Shown: positions 32,832 through 41,476, counted from the stretch's first letter. The stretch is 64,000 nucleotides of DNA from an uncultured Muribaculaceae bacterium (GCA_934675575.1 CAKUQQ010000001.1:186001-250000); one strand, 5' to 3'. Notes: generated from the letters alone by a model not told the origin. Numbers and translations are program-made.

Positions 32832-33748
32832 CACTCGTTGTCGATGAGGTCTTGCAGATATTTTCTGGTCTTTACCATATAGTCCATGCTGTTGAGGTTC
32901 AGCTCATATTCTATGGTTATTGCACCCTTGTAGCCCTCTTGCTTAAGATATTTTATGATGGCTGGAAAATCCACGTCGCCTTCGGGTATTGGCTTTTCCT
33001 GTCCAAGTTCGTAGGGGTTGTCGCGTGTTGGATATTTGCCGTCTTTAGCGTGAATGTCTTTCACGAGCGGGCCAAAGAGCTTTATTGCGTCGGTTGGGTT
33101 GGCCTTGCCATAGAGCAGCAGGTTGGCCACGTCGCAGTTTATGCCCAGATTGTCGTAGCCAATATCTTTAATTGCGCGCACGAGTGTGATTGGGGTCTCT
33201 TGTCCGGTTTCAAAATATATGCTCACGCCGCGGTCTTTGGCATATTGGGCAAGCTGCTTCATCACCGATATGAATGTTTTGTATTTGTAGTCCGACATGT
33301 CTTCGGGAATGAAGCCGAAGTGCGAGTGCATGGCAGGCACCTTGGCGAGCTGGCAGAAGTCAATCATCTTGTGATATTCGGCAATGCGGTTGTCGCGGTC
33401 GTCGGCTGGCACGAGGCCTATTGTGGCAGGCCCTTGCGTGAAGTTCCACTTGCAGTTGCCCGGCACTCCCACCACTGTGGTAGCCTTGATTCCGTATTTT
33501 TGCTCGTTTTCTATGATTTTCTGCGCCAGTTCTGGGGTCATCTTTGCGCTCGACCAGTTGATTTGGCAGCTCGTGAATCCGGCGTCGTGCAGAGCCTTGA
33601 ATTGGCCGTCGATGTCGTCGAGATGATAGATTATGGTGCCAATGGTGATAGGGGACTTTTCTTTAGCGACCTTGGCTTTTGCCTGCATGTTGCTCAAAGG
33701 GGTTAAAGCCAAGGCAGCAAGCATAGTTAATAGTAATATTTTTTTCAT
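32831..33748 (-). CDS. Exported sugar phosphate isomerase/epimerase-like TIM barrel
   Basis: A 305-residue protein of the xylose-isomerase-like TIM-barrel family (AP endonuclease 2 superfamily). The signal peptide spans about residues 1-23 (MKKILLLTMLAALALTPLSNMQA). The barrel pattern runs ITIGTIIYHLDDIDGQFKALHDAGFTSCQINW ... VPAMHSHFGFIPED ... IYFETGQE ... LGINCDVANLLLYGKANP ... DIHAKDG ... GAITIEYE. The His, Glu and Asp residues of the metal site are in place. Periplasmic members occur with glycan-degradation genes; the substrate is unknown. It is divergent from the CotH gene; a TATATTTG -7 box is at 33786-33793. Confidence 0.85.
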   Translation of the reverse strand: MKKILLLTMLAALALTPLSNMQAKAKVAKEKSPITIGTIIYHLDDIDGQFKALHDAGFTSCQINWSSAKMTPELAQKIIENEQKYGIKATTVVGVPGNCKWNFTQGPATIGLVPADDRDNRIAEYHKMIDFCQLAKVPAMHSHFGFIPEDMSDYKYKTFISVMKQLAQYAKDRGVSIYFETGQETPITLVRAIKDIGYDNLGINCDVANLLLYGKANPTDAIKLFGPLVKDIHAKDGKYPTRDNPYELGQEKPIPEGDVDFPAIIKYLKQEGYKGAITIEYELNLNSMDYMVKTRKYLQDLIDNE

Positions 33749-33785
33749 TTGTCTAAGTTTTTGATATTATTTGATTTGTATATGC

Positions 33786-33793
33786 CAAATATA
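33786..33793 (-). promoter_or_regulatory. -7 box for the isomerase gene
   Basis: The reverse complement is TATATTTG, a consensus match 38 bases upstream of the start. Confidence 0.5.
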
Positions 33794-33816
33794 CAGAAAA
33801 TTTGCTACAAAATCAC

Positions 33817-33824
33817 TATTTTTG
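33817..33824 (+). promoter_or_regulatory. -7 box for the CotH-domain gene
   Basis: TATTTTTG lies 114 bases before the preferred ATG at 33938; the leader would be about 107 bases. Confidence 0.4.
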
Positions 33825-33937
33825 CCTTGATTGTGGTTGTGTTTCGCGCATTGCCATGGCAAACAGGCATGAGTGATTGTGCCTTTTGCGCATTGACACA
33901 GCCAACTACACTAACTAAACAAAGCAAAAACTTTTTT

Positions 33938-36613
33938 ATGAAGCATAATAGAATTTTGATTTTTGCGGCAATAGCCGTGTGTGCCGCCTTGCAAGCTGGG
34001 GCGAGCCTTAATCTGCGATTGCAGAGCTCAAACAGCAATCAAGTGGAGTTGAAGCTGTCGAGGGGCGAGATGTCTGACGATGTTGACACAATCAAGACCA
34101 CAGGAACCGACCCATTTGTGCAGGTGATGCCGCTGACACGCGACCTTGATGACGATGAGGTGATATTCACATTTGAATATAAATGCTCTGCCGAAATCCG
34201 CGACCTGCAAATATTCTTTGGTGCTCCTGCCAGTGAGGACCGCTCGCAGCATTTTGGCGCGATAGCCAAGTCGAGCACCTGGCGCACCTACAGCATCGAC
34301 ATTTCGGAGGCAAGAAAAAATTTCAACTGGGGTCAGATGGGCAACAGACTCCGACTCGACTTTGGCTATGACCCCAACATCACGCTCATAATGCGCCACT
34401 TGAGGGTGTGCAAGGCAAGCAACGACCCATGGGTGCCCACCGAAAGAGAGAAATATGACATTGCCACCATCTTGAAGCTCGGTTTGCCGGTGCTCGACAT
34501 TGAGACCGTGAACCACGAGGAGCCCACATGCGATTATGTGTCGTGCCCTCCAGGCAGCATGGGCGGCGGCATTGCCAATGCCACCAAAGTGCCGGGCCAT
34601 CTCAACATATATGTGGGCAATGACGCAAAGAACCCCGTGTATGCCAGTGGGGAGTATAACAAAGACGCAAGTGGCATGACCATAAAAATACGCGGCAACA
34701 CGAGCGCATATCCCGACAAAAAGCCATTCAAGATAAAACTGCAAAAAAAAGCCGACTTGCTGCTGCGCGGCGACGATGCCACATATAAGGACAAAGACTG
34801 GATTTTGCTGCGCGACCCAACGCTGCTCACCATCACTGGTTGCAAAATCAGCGAGCTTATGGGGCTGCAGTGGGCTCCAAAATGCCACTATGTTAATGTG
34901 CTCTTCAACGGTGACTTCCGTGGCATGTATCTGCTCATAGAGTCGGTGAAGCGCAACCCCAAGTGCCGTCTTGACGTGGCTGAAGATGGCTACATCTTTG
35001 AGCTTGACCCCTACTGGTGGAACGAAAACTCGCAGTATGTCAACTCCATGTTCACACCGTCGTATAACTACACGTTTAAATATCCCGACTGGGAAGATAT
35101 GTCTCAAAGCCAGATTGACTACATACAGGGCGCTGTGAGCAATTATGAGTACTCGGTGGCACAAGGCACTTATCCTAAATACATCGACGTGCCTTCGTTT
35201 GCCGCATGGCTGCTTGGCCACGACTTGTTTGGCACTTACGACAGTGGCGGCTCAAACATGTATTACACAAAATATGATGCCACCGACGAAACCAAGATAC
35301 GCATGGCCAACATGTGGGATTTCGACTCGTCGGAGCAGTTGCGCGACGCATGGTCGAACCTGCACATACACCGCTTTCCACAGTTCTTCGCCACTCCCAA
35401 CAAGGAGTTCTGCCGCGAGTATGTGAAAAAATGGAACGAGGTGAAAGGCACGTTCTTTACCGACATTCTTAAATTTATCGACGACTTTGCCCAGTCGGCC
35501 GAGGGTAAAGGCTTCGACAAGTCAATTCCGCTCGACAATTCGCGCTGGGGGTATGGCAACCAGGGATTGAGTGCCGAGGTGAAGCGTGCCCACGACTGGT
35601 TTGACCGTCGCAAGGTGTGGCTTGAAGGCGCCATTGCCGGCATCGACACCACAACGTTCATTAAAGACGTGAAGCTTGAGGTGGGCAAAACCATTCAGGT
35701 GCAGGCCGAGGACTATGACGAGGGTGGCCAGGGCGTGGCCTACTGCAGCCACAACACCACACGCGGAGCCTACCGTACCGACAATGCCGGTGTGTCGCTC
35801 ACGTCGGGTTCGGAGCTTGTGAACGGCTGGGCTATAGCCGACATGGGCGACGAATGGAATGCCGAGGGTTTTAACCTCACTCGTGAGCAGGCAATAGAGA
35901 AGTGGGGCGCGTGGTTTAACTACACATTCACCGCCGAGGAAGACATGCAAGTGGCCATCAACATAAAGGGCGGTGCGCACTGGGCATCATACGGCGCAAT
36001 TACCACCTATGGTTGCAATTCATCAATCATAGGCGAGCCCAATCTCACCAACTGGGTCAAGACTTACAGTGGCGCGGCTCTTCTCACGCTCGATGGTGTG
36101 GAGCTGACTCCAAACCAGAAAAGCCACCCTGTGAATACGAGTACAAACAAGGAAGCCTACATGAAAATTCTTGCCGACAAGTCGAAATGGACTCCCAACC
36201 CGGCTGGAGAAAACACCATTTGGCTTTATCCTGATGTAAACAACATGGACTCATGGCAGCCTTACTATCAGAAAGACGTGTACGGCGAGCCAGACAACTT
36301 TACCGTCAACATCACCAAGGGCAAGCACTCGTTGCGCTTGTCGAGCCTTGCAAGCCAATGGCTGTTTGATGAAATTTCCATCAAGGGCATGAAAGCAGGG
36401 GCTGTGGAAGACCTCACGGTCAACAATTTTGCTGTGTGGACCATTGGCACGGAAATTCATGTGCGCCCTGCCGGCAGCAATGACAAAGTGGAGGTTTATA
36501 ACCTTAGCGGACAGTGCCTGTATGCCGGAACAAAAACTACAATCGACGTGAAAGCCGGTGGCGCCTATATAGTGCGCGTCAACGGCAAAGCTCGCAAAGT
36601 GTGGGTTAAGTGA
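33938..36613 (+). CDS. Secreted CotH-kinase-family protein with flanking beta modules and type IX-like tail
   Basis: An 891-residue protein starting at 33938, where a clear signal peptide begins (MKHNRILIFAAIAVCAALQAGA); an in-frame ATG at 33749 would put 63 residues before it. Order: beta module ~22-165 (FTFEYKCSAEIRDLQIFFGAP... SIDISEARKNFNWG); CotH domain ~175-575 (IRGNTSAYPDKKPFKIKL ~250, KDWILLRDP, FNGDFRGMYLLIESVKR, MANMWDFDSSEQ); second module ~585-825 (VQAEDYDEGGQG... GWAIADMGDEWNAEGF... EKWGAWFNYTF... TNWVKTYSGAALLTLDG... KGKHSLRLSSLASQWLFDEI); sorting tail ending VYNLSGQCLYAG... AYIVRVNG. CotH proteins are atypical kinases that phosphorylate extracellular proteins in spores. Both flanking modules are shared with the protein at 16438-17961. 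Confidence 0.88.
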   Translation: MKHNRILIFAAIAVCAALQAGASLNLRLQSSNSNQVELKLSRGEMSDDVDTIKTTGTDPFVQVMPLTRDLDDDEVIFTFEYKCSAEIRDLQIFFGAPASEDRSQHFGAIAKSSTWRTYSIDISEARKNFNWGQMGNRLRLDFGYDPNITLIMRHLRVCKASNDPWVPTEREKYDIATILKLGLPVLDIETVNHEEPTCDYVSCPPGSMGGGIANATKVPGHLNIYVGNDAKNPVYASGEYNKDASGMTIKIRGNTSAYPDKKPFKIKLQKKADLLLRGDDATYKDKDWILLRDPTLLTITGCKISELMGLQWAPKCHYVNVLFNGDFRGMYLLIESVKRNPKCRLDVAEDGYIFELDPYWWNENSQYVNSMFTPSYNYTFKYPDWEDMSQSQIDYIQGAVSNYEYSVAQGTYPKYIDVPSFAAWLLGHDLFGTYDSGGSNMYYTKYDATDETKIRMANMWDFDSSEQLRDAWSNLHIHRFPQFFATPNKEFCREYVKKWNEVKGTFFTDILKFIDDFAQSAEGKGFDKSIPLDNSRWGYGNQGLSAEVKRAHDWFDRRKVWLEGAIAGIDTTTFIKDVKLEVGKTIQVQAEDYDEGGQGVAYCSHNTTRGAYRTDNAGVSLTSGSELVNGWAIADMGDEWNAEGFNLTREQAIEKWGAWFNYTFTAEEDMQVAINIKGGAHWASYGAITTYGCNSSIIGEPNLTNWVKTYSGAALLTLDGVELTPNQKSHPVNTSTNKEAYMKILADKSKWTPNPAGENTIWLYPDVNNMDSWQPYYQKDVYGEPDNFTVNITKGKHSLRLSSLASQWLFDEISIKGMKAGAVEDLTVNNFAVWTIGTEIHVRPAGSNDKVEVYNLSGQCLYAGTKTTIDVKAGGAYIVRVNGKARKVWVK

Positions 36614-37344
36614 TGATGAATACGGCGGTTGTGATGGGCGCCTCGTCGGGCATGGGGCTTGAGATTGCTCGCATATTGCTCGCCAAAGGGTGGCGCGTGG
36701 GTGTTGCCGCACGGCGCGCCGAGCCGCTGCGTGAGCTGTGCAGCCAATGGCCAGAGTGCGCCCATGCTGCCATAATTGACATTGACTCTGATTCCGCTCA
36801 AGAGCGGTTGCTTGGGCTGTTTGGCGAATTGGGCGGAAAGATTGATCTCTATGTACACACCGCGGGCATAGGCAAGACCAATATGGAGCTGGAGCCCAGA
36901 ACGGAGCTTGACACGGTTGAGACCAACGGTCTCGGCTTCACACGCATGGTGACGGCGGTGTTTAACCACATGGCAACGCATGGCGGCGGACACATAGCTG
37001 CAATAACGTCGATAGCCGGCACCAAGGGGCTTGGAGCCGCTCCTGCCTATTCTGCCACCAAGTCGTTTCAAAACTGCTATCTGCAAGCTCTTGAGCAGCA
37101 ATCGGCCATGCGGAAGCTTGGCATCACGTTCACCGACGTTAGACCGGGGTTTGTTGACACCGCTTTGCTTGGCGGTGACCATTATCCCATGCTCATGGAC
37201 TGCAAGACCACGGCAGCCGGCATTGTCAACGCAATAATTGCCCACAGGCACGTTTGTGTGATAGACTGGCGCTGGCGGCTGCTCACCGCCCTGTGGCGGC
37301 GTGTGCCACGCTGGCTGTGGCGCAGATTGCCTGTGCACAAATAA
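36613..37344 (+). CDS. Short-chain dehydrogenase/reductase
   Basis: A 243-residue classical SDR. NAD(P)-binding GASSGMGLE is near residue 10, AARRAEP follows beta-2 (suggesting NADP), and VHTAGIG replaces NNAG. The catalytic Ser is in AITSIAGTKG and YSATKS gives the Tyr-x-x-x-Lys pair. The C-terminal tail is Arg/Trp-rich (WRRVPRWLWRRLP). The substrate is unknown. The ATG overlaps the CotH gene stop (TGATG), so the two are co-translated despite unrelated roles. Confidence 0.88.
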   Translation: MMNTAVVMGASSGMGLEIARILLAKGWRVGVAARRAEPLRELCSQWPECAHAAIIDIDSDSAQERLLGLFGELGGKIDLYVHTAGIGKTNMELEPRTELDTVETNGLGFTRMVTAVFNHMATHGGGHIAAITSIAGTKGLGAAPAYSATKSFQNCYLQALEQQSAMRKLGITFTDVRPGFVDTALLGGDHYPMLMDCKTTAAGIVNAIIAHRHVCVIDWRWRLLTALWRRVPRWLWRRLPVHK

Positions 37345-37366
37345 GAGGGCTGTGAAGATAAAAATT

Positions 37367-37402
37367 CAGCGGCATCGCAATAGTTTCGTTGCGGTGCCGC
37401 TG
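37367..37402. terminator. Bidirectional terminator between SDR and glycosyltransferase
   Basis: CAGCGGCATCGCAA (37367-37380) pairs with TTGCGGTGCCGCTG (37389-37402) with one wobble or mismatch. T-rich sequence flanks it on both strands. Confidence 0.82.
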
Positions 37403-37442
37403 TTTATATTGTCTTGTGCAGTAATGGCACTGCTTGCGGCCG

Positions 37443-38576
37443 TCAGATGCTGTTGAGCACTTTGCGGTATATGTCCATCACGCATTGCGCCAAGTCGTCG
37501 TTATTGAATTTCTCGGCATTTTCGAGTCCGTCTTTTACCATTTGTTCGTGGCGCGTGCTGTCGTTGAGCACGGTGTTGAGTGCGGCTGTCATTTGCTCCA
37601 CAGAGTCGGGGTCAACGTATATGGCCGCCTTGCCCCCAGCTTCCTCCAGACAAGAGCCTTTGGCGGCAATCACAGGCGTGCCGCATGATTGCGACTCAAG
37701 CACAGGCAGCCCGAAGCCCTCGTAGCGCGACGGATAGACCGAGGCTCTCGCCATGTGATATATGACAGGCAAGTGCTTGAAGCGCACACGTGACAGGCAC
37801 ACCACGCGGTGTCGCAGCCCATTGGCATGGACAAAAGCCTTGATTTTGTCAAAATATTTGGTGTGGTGGCCTATTAGCACGAGTTTCACATCCTTGTCGT
37901 CGATGTCGGCAAGAGCCTTCACGGCCAGCAGTGCGTTTTTGCGCTCCTCCACTGTGCCCACACACACTATGAAGTTGTGCGGCAAGTCATATTTTGAGCG
38001 CACCTTGTCGATTTGCGCCTGTGTGACTTCTTCGTGGAAAATTTGGTTGCAGCCCTGATATGCCACATCTATTTTTTCGGGGTCAATGCCGTAGAAATGC
38101 ACTATGTCGCGCTTTGTGCACTCGCTTATGGCAATTATGCGGTTGGCGTTGACGCACGCCTTGCGTGCTTTGAAATCATAGATTTTGCGGTCGATGAAGT
38201 TGTAGTATTGCGGAAAGCGCAAGAAAATCAAGTCATGCACGGTGACCACCGACGGAATGTCGCTGCGCCTTATGTCGAGCGGAAGCTCGCCGCTAAGGCC
38301 GTGGAAAATGTTCACACGGTTGTGGTGCGCATCGCTCATCATGCCGTGCACAGAGCGCCAATAAGAGCCGATGATGGCTTTGCGCGGTGTCTTTATGTGC
38401 ACGTTGGAGTAGCGCATCACAGTGCGCAGGTTGGGGTTGTCAACGAGCTTGGGGGTGTATAAGATAAACTGGCTGCGAGGGTTGTTCTCTGCCAGCGACT
38501 GCACCAGCACACGGCTATAGTTGCCAAGCCCGGTGTTGTTGAGAACGGCGCGTTTGCCGTCAAATCCTACTACCAT
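37443..38576 (-). CDS. Glycosyltransferase family 4 (GT-B)
   Basis: A 377-residue cytoplasmic glycosyltransferase. N-terminal glycine-rich loop NNTGLGNYSR, ISECTKRDIVHFYGI at the domain hinge, GTVEERKN (donor binding) and the C-terminal SRYEGFGLPVLESQSCGTPVIA with the E-x7-E donor motif. The family makes surface polysaccharide or LPS; the acceptor is unknown. Lone gene, with a TAATTTTG box 37 bases upstream (38614-38621). Confidence 0.9.
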   Translation of the reverse strand: MVVGFDGKRAVLNNTGLGNYSRVLVQSLAENNPRSQFILYTPKLVDNPNLRTVMRYSNVHIKTPRKAIIGSYWRSVHGMMSDAHHNRVNIFHGLSGELPLDIRRSDIPSVVTVHDLIFLRFPQYYNFIDRKIYDFKARKACVNANRIIAISECTKRDIVHFYGIDPEKIDVAYQGCNQIFHEEVTQAQIDKVRSKYDLPHNFIVCVGTVEERKNALLAVKALADIDDKDVKLVLIGHHTKYFDKIKAFVHANGLRHRVVCLSRVRFKHLPVIYHMARASVYPSRYEGFGLPVLESQSCGTPVIAAKGSCLEEAGGKAAIYVDPDSVEQMTAALNTVLNDSTRHEQMVKDGLENAEKFNNDDLAQCVMDIYRKVLNSI

Positions 38577-38613
38577 ATAACCAAAAGATGTGACTTGAAA
38601 TATTAATTTTAGG

Positions 38614-38621
38614 CAAAATTA
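38614..38621 (-). promoter_or_regulatory. -7 box for the glycosyltransferase gene
   Basis: The reverse complement is TAATTTTG; TTTG lies 23 bases further upstream (complement of 38645-38648). Confidence 0.5.
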
Positions 38622-38825
38622 CTCCAAATCATTCTTTTAACCTACAAATCACATTCGCTTTTCGCTTTTTATGCCGTTCTCCGGCTCTTTCGGGACTGTG
38701 CTGGCACACACGCATGGCTGTGGTGGCACGAACTGCAAAAAAATGAAAGCACCTCATGATGTTGTTATCTTGAAATGCTCTCATCTTTGCCGCAGAGGAT
38801 TTTTACTACATTTCTCATGCTGATA

Positions 38826-38934
38826 AAAAGACTCCCGGCATAGGGAAATTTAGACTAAATGATTTATAAACTTTGCAGCGCGATGATTTTGCTCATGTGT
38901 TTGCGCTGCATAATGAAAGAGTTCACACGCTTTT
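38826..38934 (-). ncRNA. Candidate small RNA
   Basis: A near-perfect promoter (38941-38972, minus strand) points into a region with no coding potential. The first ~110 transcript bases contain an 8-bp hairpin (TGCAGCGC/GCGCTGCA, from 38903-38910 and 38874-38881) and end at a short TCCC/GGGA hairpin followed by five U's (about 38826-38848). No known RNA family is recognised. It could also be a long leader of the glycosyltransferase gene. Confidence 0.4.
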
Positions 38935-38940
38935 CTAATG

Positions 38941-38972
38941 CAAATATAGCAAAAACCACATCTATGTGCAAA
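38941..38972 (-). promoter_or_regulatory. Consensus Bacteroidetes promoter in a gene-free region
   Basis: On the minus strand TTTG (complement of 38969-38972), a 20-base spacer, TATATTTG (complement of 38941-38948). Both boxes fit the consensus. The nearest downstream start codon is about 360 bases away (38576). Confidence 0.75.
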
Positions 38973-39303
38973 TAATAAGTGCTTATAATTCACTTGTTTT
39001 CGCATGTTATAAAACATGTTTTTTAAGCATGGGCTCTTGCTGCGGCGTGTGTTGTGCCAGCTGGAGTTTTGTTTCGAAAGATTGGGAATTGCGTTTTCAA
39101 ATTGGCGTTTGGATTAGGATATAAAAAAATTGATTGTCTCCCGACAACCAATCTTAATTAACCTTAAATCTAATACCATGAAAAACACATCACAAATTTA
39201 ATTCTATTTTTTAATTTGACAAAAGTAGATGCTAACAAAATGTTACAATTAACTTATTTTAACACATATATCACAATATTGGTTATTTTCGTTGCGAAAA
39301 AGC
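38973..39303. other. Gene-free stretch with a truncated gene start
   Basis: No open gene. At 39159-39202 the plus strand reads AACCTTAAATCTAATACC then ATGAAAAACACATCACAAAT and a stop (M-K-N-T-S-Q-I). This looks like the leader and first codons of a Bacteroidetes outer-membrane protein gene, cut off after seven codons. Confidence 0.45.
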
Positions 39304-39341
39304 ACAAAAAAAGACCGCACTCACAAAAAGCAGTGCGGTCT
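39304..39341 (-). terminator. Terminator of the rhamnose operon
   Basis: AGACCGCACT (39312-39321) pairs with AGTGCGGTCT (39332-39341). On the minus strand it is followed by a run of seven T's. It lies 33 bases after the fucO stop. Confidence 0.92.
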
Positions 39342-39373
39342 AAATGTTATGGTTCAGTAATCAGTGGTTCTGA

Positions 39374-40528
39374 TTAGAGAATTTGCTTGTAGAGGGCAAC
39401 GATGTCGTCGCGAGTCACCTTGCGTGGGTTGCCTGGAGTGCAGGCGTCAACGATAGCCTGGTCGGCAAGTGCGTCGATGTCTTTCTCTTGGATTCCAACC
39501 TCGCTGAGGTGTTGTGGAATACCCACAGTCTTAGAGAGCCATTCGATTTGGTCGCAAGCAGCGTCAGCAGCCTCAACCTTGGTCATACCTTCTTTGTACA
39601 CGCCGAGCACCTTGGCTATGTCAACATATTTGTCGAGGCAAGCAGGAGCGTTGTAGCGCATCACAGTTGGCAGAAGCATTGCGCAAGCCACTCCGTGAGG
39701 AATGTCGAACAATGCGCTCATTGGGTGAGCCATGCCGTGGTCAACACCAAGACCAACGTTAGAGAATGCCATGCCGGCCACATATTGTGCCACGGCCATG
39801 CCATTGCGTCCCTTCTCGTTCTTGGGGTCAAACACTGCCAGTGGCAAGTATTTGTTAATCATTTCAATGGCTTTGAGCTCAAACATGTCGCTCAATTCCC
39901 AAGCAGCCTTTGTAATCAAGCCCTCGATAGCGTGAGTCATTGCGTCCATACCAGTGGCAGCAGTGAGCTTCTTAGGCAGACCATACATGAGCTCTGCGTC
40001 AACGATAGCAACAGCTGGAATGTCGTTAGGGTCGGTGCAAACAAGCTTTCTTTGCTCTTTCTCGTCGATCACAACGTAGTTGATAGTTGTCTCGGCAGCA
40101 GTTCCGGCAGTAGTAGGAAGTGCGATGATAGGCACAGTTTTGTGCTTTGTTGGGGCGCAGCCTTCGAGCGACACAACGTCAGCGAAGTCAGGGTTGTTGG
40201 TCACGATGCCAATACCCTTGGCGGTGTCCATTGACGAACCGCCACCAATGGCGATAAGGAAGTCGGCTTTAGCGTCGGCAAGAGCCTTAACACCGTTTTT
40301 CACGTTAGTTACGGTTGGGTTTGGCTTAACCTCGTCATACAACTCGTATGGTATGCCGGCCTCGTCGAGCACGTCAGTAACCATTTTTGCAACACCGCAG
40401 GCAACGATGCCTTTGTCGGTAACAACCAATGCCTTTTTGAAACCAAGGCGGTCAACTACTCCAGGAAGCTCTTTGCGGGCACCTGGACCGAAGTAAGAAA
40501 CTTCGTTAAGAATGAATCTATTAACCAT
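39374..40528 (-). CDS. fucO: Lactaldehyde reductase (iron-dependent alcohol dehydrogenase)
   Basis: A 384-residue group III iron alcohol dehydrogenase that reduces L-lactaldehyde to 1,2-propanediol with NADH. MVNRFILNEVSYFGPGA is the usual FucO start; IGGGSSMDTAKGIG binds NAD; the metal histidines lie in ATGMDAMTHAIEG and DHGMAHPMSALFDIPHGVACA. It is the last gene of the rhamnose operon, 45 bases after rhaD, and takes the lactaldehyde made by RhaD. Confidence 0.94.
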   Translation of the reverse strand: MVNRFILNEVSYFGPGARKELPGVVDRLGFKKALVVTDKGIVACGVAKMVTDVLDEAGIPYELYDEVKPNPTVTNVKNGVKALADAKADFLIAIGGGSSMDTAKGIGIVTNNPDFADVVSLEGCAPTKHKTVPIIALPTTAGTAAETTINYVVIDEKEQRKLVCTDPNDIPAVAIVDAELMYGLPKKLTAATGMDAMTHAIEGLITKAAWELSDMFELKAIEMINKYLPLAVFDPKNEKGRNGMAVAQYVAGMAFSNVGLGVDHGMAHPMSALFDIPHGVACAMLLPTVMRYNAPACLDKYVDIAKVLGVYKEGMTKVEAADAACDQIEWLSKTVGIPQHLSEVGIQEKDIDALADQAIVDACTPGNPRKVTRDDIVALYKQIL

Positions 40529-40573
40529 GATGAATTAATTATAAGGATAGAATTAATTTCTTATGTTCATTTT

Positions 40574-41383
40574 TTATTTTGGCAGGTTGAAAGCCACTGT
40601 CATGTCTTTCATCTGCTGCTGTGTCATGCCCTCTGGTTTGAAGCCCATAGCGCAAGAGTTAACATAAATCTTGGCACTCTTTGAGAGCACGTCGATTTGG
40701 TCGAAGGCGTCCATCACATCGAGACCCTGGGCAAACACACCGTGTTTCTCCCAAAGCACCACGTCGTAGTCGTCAAGTTCCTTGAGGGTGGCGTCGGCAA
40801 GCTCCACAGAGCCTGGCAGAGTGTAAGGAATGATGCCGAGACCCAGTGGGCAGAAAGCCTTGGTCTCTGGAATCATGCTCCACAGAATGTTGGTGAGCAC
40901 GTCTTTGCCCAAGAACTCCTTGTTGTGGCTCATTGCCACGAGCTCTATCGGGTGAGTGTGCACAGTGGCCTTGTAGTTTGAGCCTTTTTCAATCAGGTGA
41001 TTGTGCACTGTGAGGTGCGAAGGAAGCTCACTTGTGGGTTGAACGGCGTTGTCAGCTATGATTACATAGCTCTCGCAGTCGTCGAGAATGCGGATTACAC
41101 TTCCGTTTTCCATAGGCCAGCGTGCCAGGTCGCGCATGCGCTTTCCTGTGCCTTTGCAATAGAAATAGCAGCCTTTGAGGTGAGGCAGCACAGTGCCTAT
41201 GTGCTTCACTTCGCTGATTGCCGGCAGTGTGCGGATTTCGTCATCTACAAATTCAGTGATGTTTACGGTGATGTTTCCGCCGTTGCGTTCTGCCCAACCA
41301 TTTTGCCACAGATAACCTGCAACTTCAGCCACTTTGCCTATTTCTTTGGCCAGAGCCGGACGATTTTCAAGAATTGATTTCAT
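40574..41383 (-). CDS. rhaD: Rhamnulose-1-phosphate aldolase
   Basis: A 269-residue class II zinc aldolase that splits L-rhamnulose 1-phosphate into dihydroxyacetone phosphate and L-lactaldehyde. Visible motifs: GWAERNGGNITVNITE, LPSHLTVHNHLI, ATVHTHPIELVAM (zinc His residues) and LWEKHGVFAQG (third zinc His). It lies between rhaT and fucO on one strand; a strong hairpin (41420-41451) separates it from rhaT. Confidence 0.95.
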   Translation of the reverse strand: MKSILENRPALAKEIGKVAEVAGYLWQNGWAERNGGNITVNITEFVDDEIRTLPAISEVKHIGTVLPHLKGCYFYCKGTGKRMRDLARWPMENGSVIRILDDCESYVIIADNAVQPTSELPSHLTVHNHLIEKGSNYKATVHTHPIELVAMSHNKEFLGKDVLTNILWSMIPETKAFCPLGLGIIPYTLPGSVELADATLKELDDYDVVLWEKHGVFAQGLDVMDAFDQIDVLSKSAKIYVNSCAMGFKPEGMTQQQMKDMTVAFNLPK

Positions 41384-41419
41384 TTTGATGTAAAAACTTT
41401 TTTCTATAGTTTTTTTAAT

Positions 41420-41451
41420 AAGGTGGGGAGGCCGTTGCCGGCCCCCACCTT
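41420..41451. repeat. Strong intercistronic hairpin between rhaT and rhaD
   Basis: AAGGTGGGG (41420-41428) pairs with CCCCACCTT (41443-41451), and an inner GGCC/GGCC stem extends it. No T-run follows in the direction of the operon, so it is more likely an mRNA-stability or processing element than a full terminator. Confidence 0.8.
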
Positions 41452-41476
41452 AGGTGTTTCAATTATTAGCAGTGCT

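Noticed and set aside
34028..35221. 397-codon minus-strand frame inside the CotH gene
   Set aside because: It is opposite a clear multidomain coding sequence; its His/Val/Ala-rich translation is typical of an antisense shadow.
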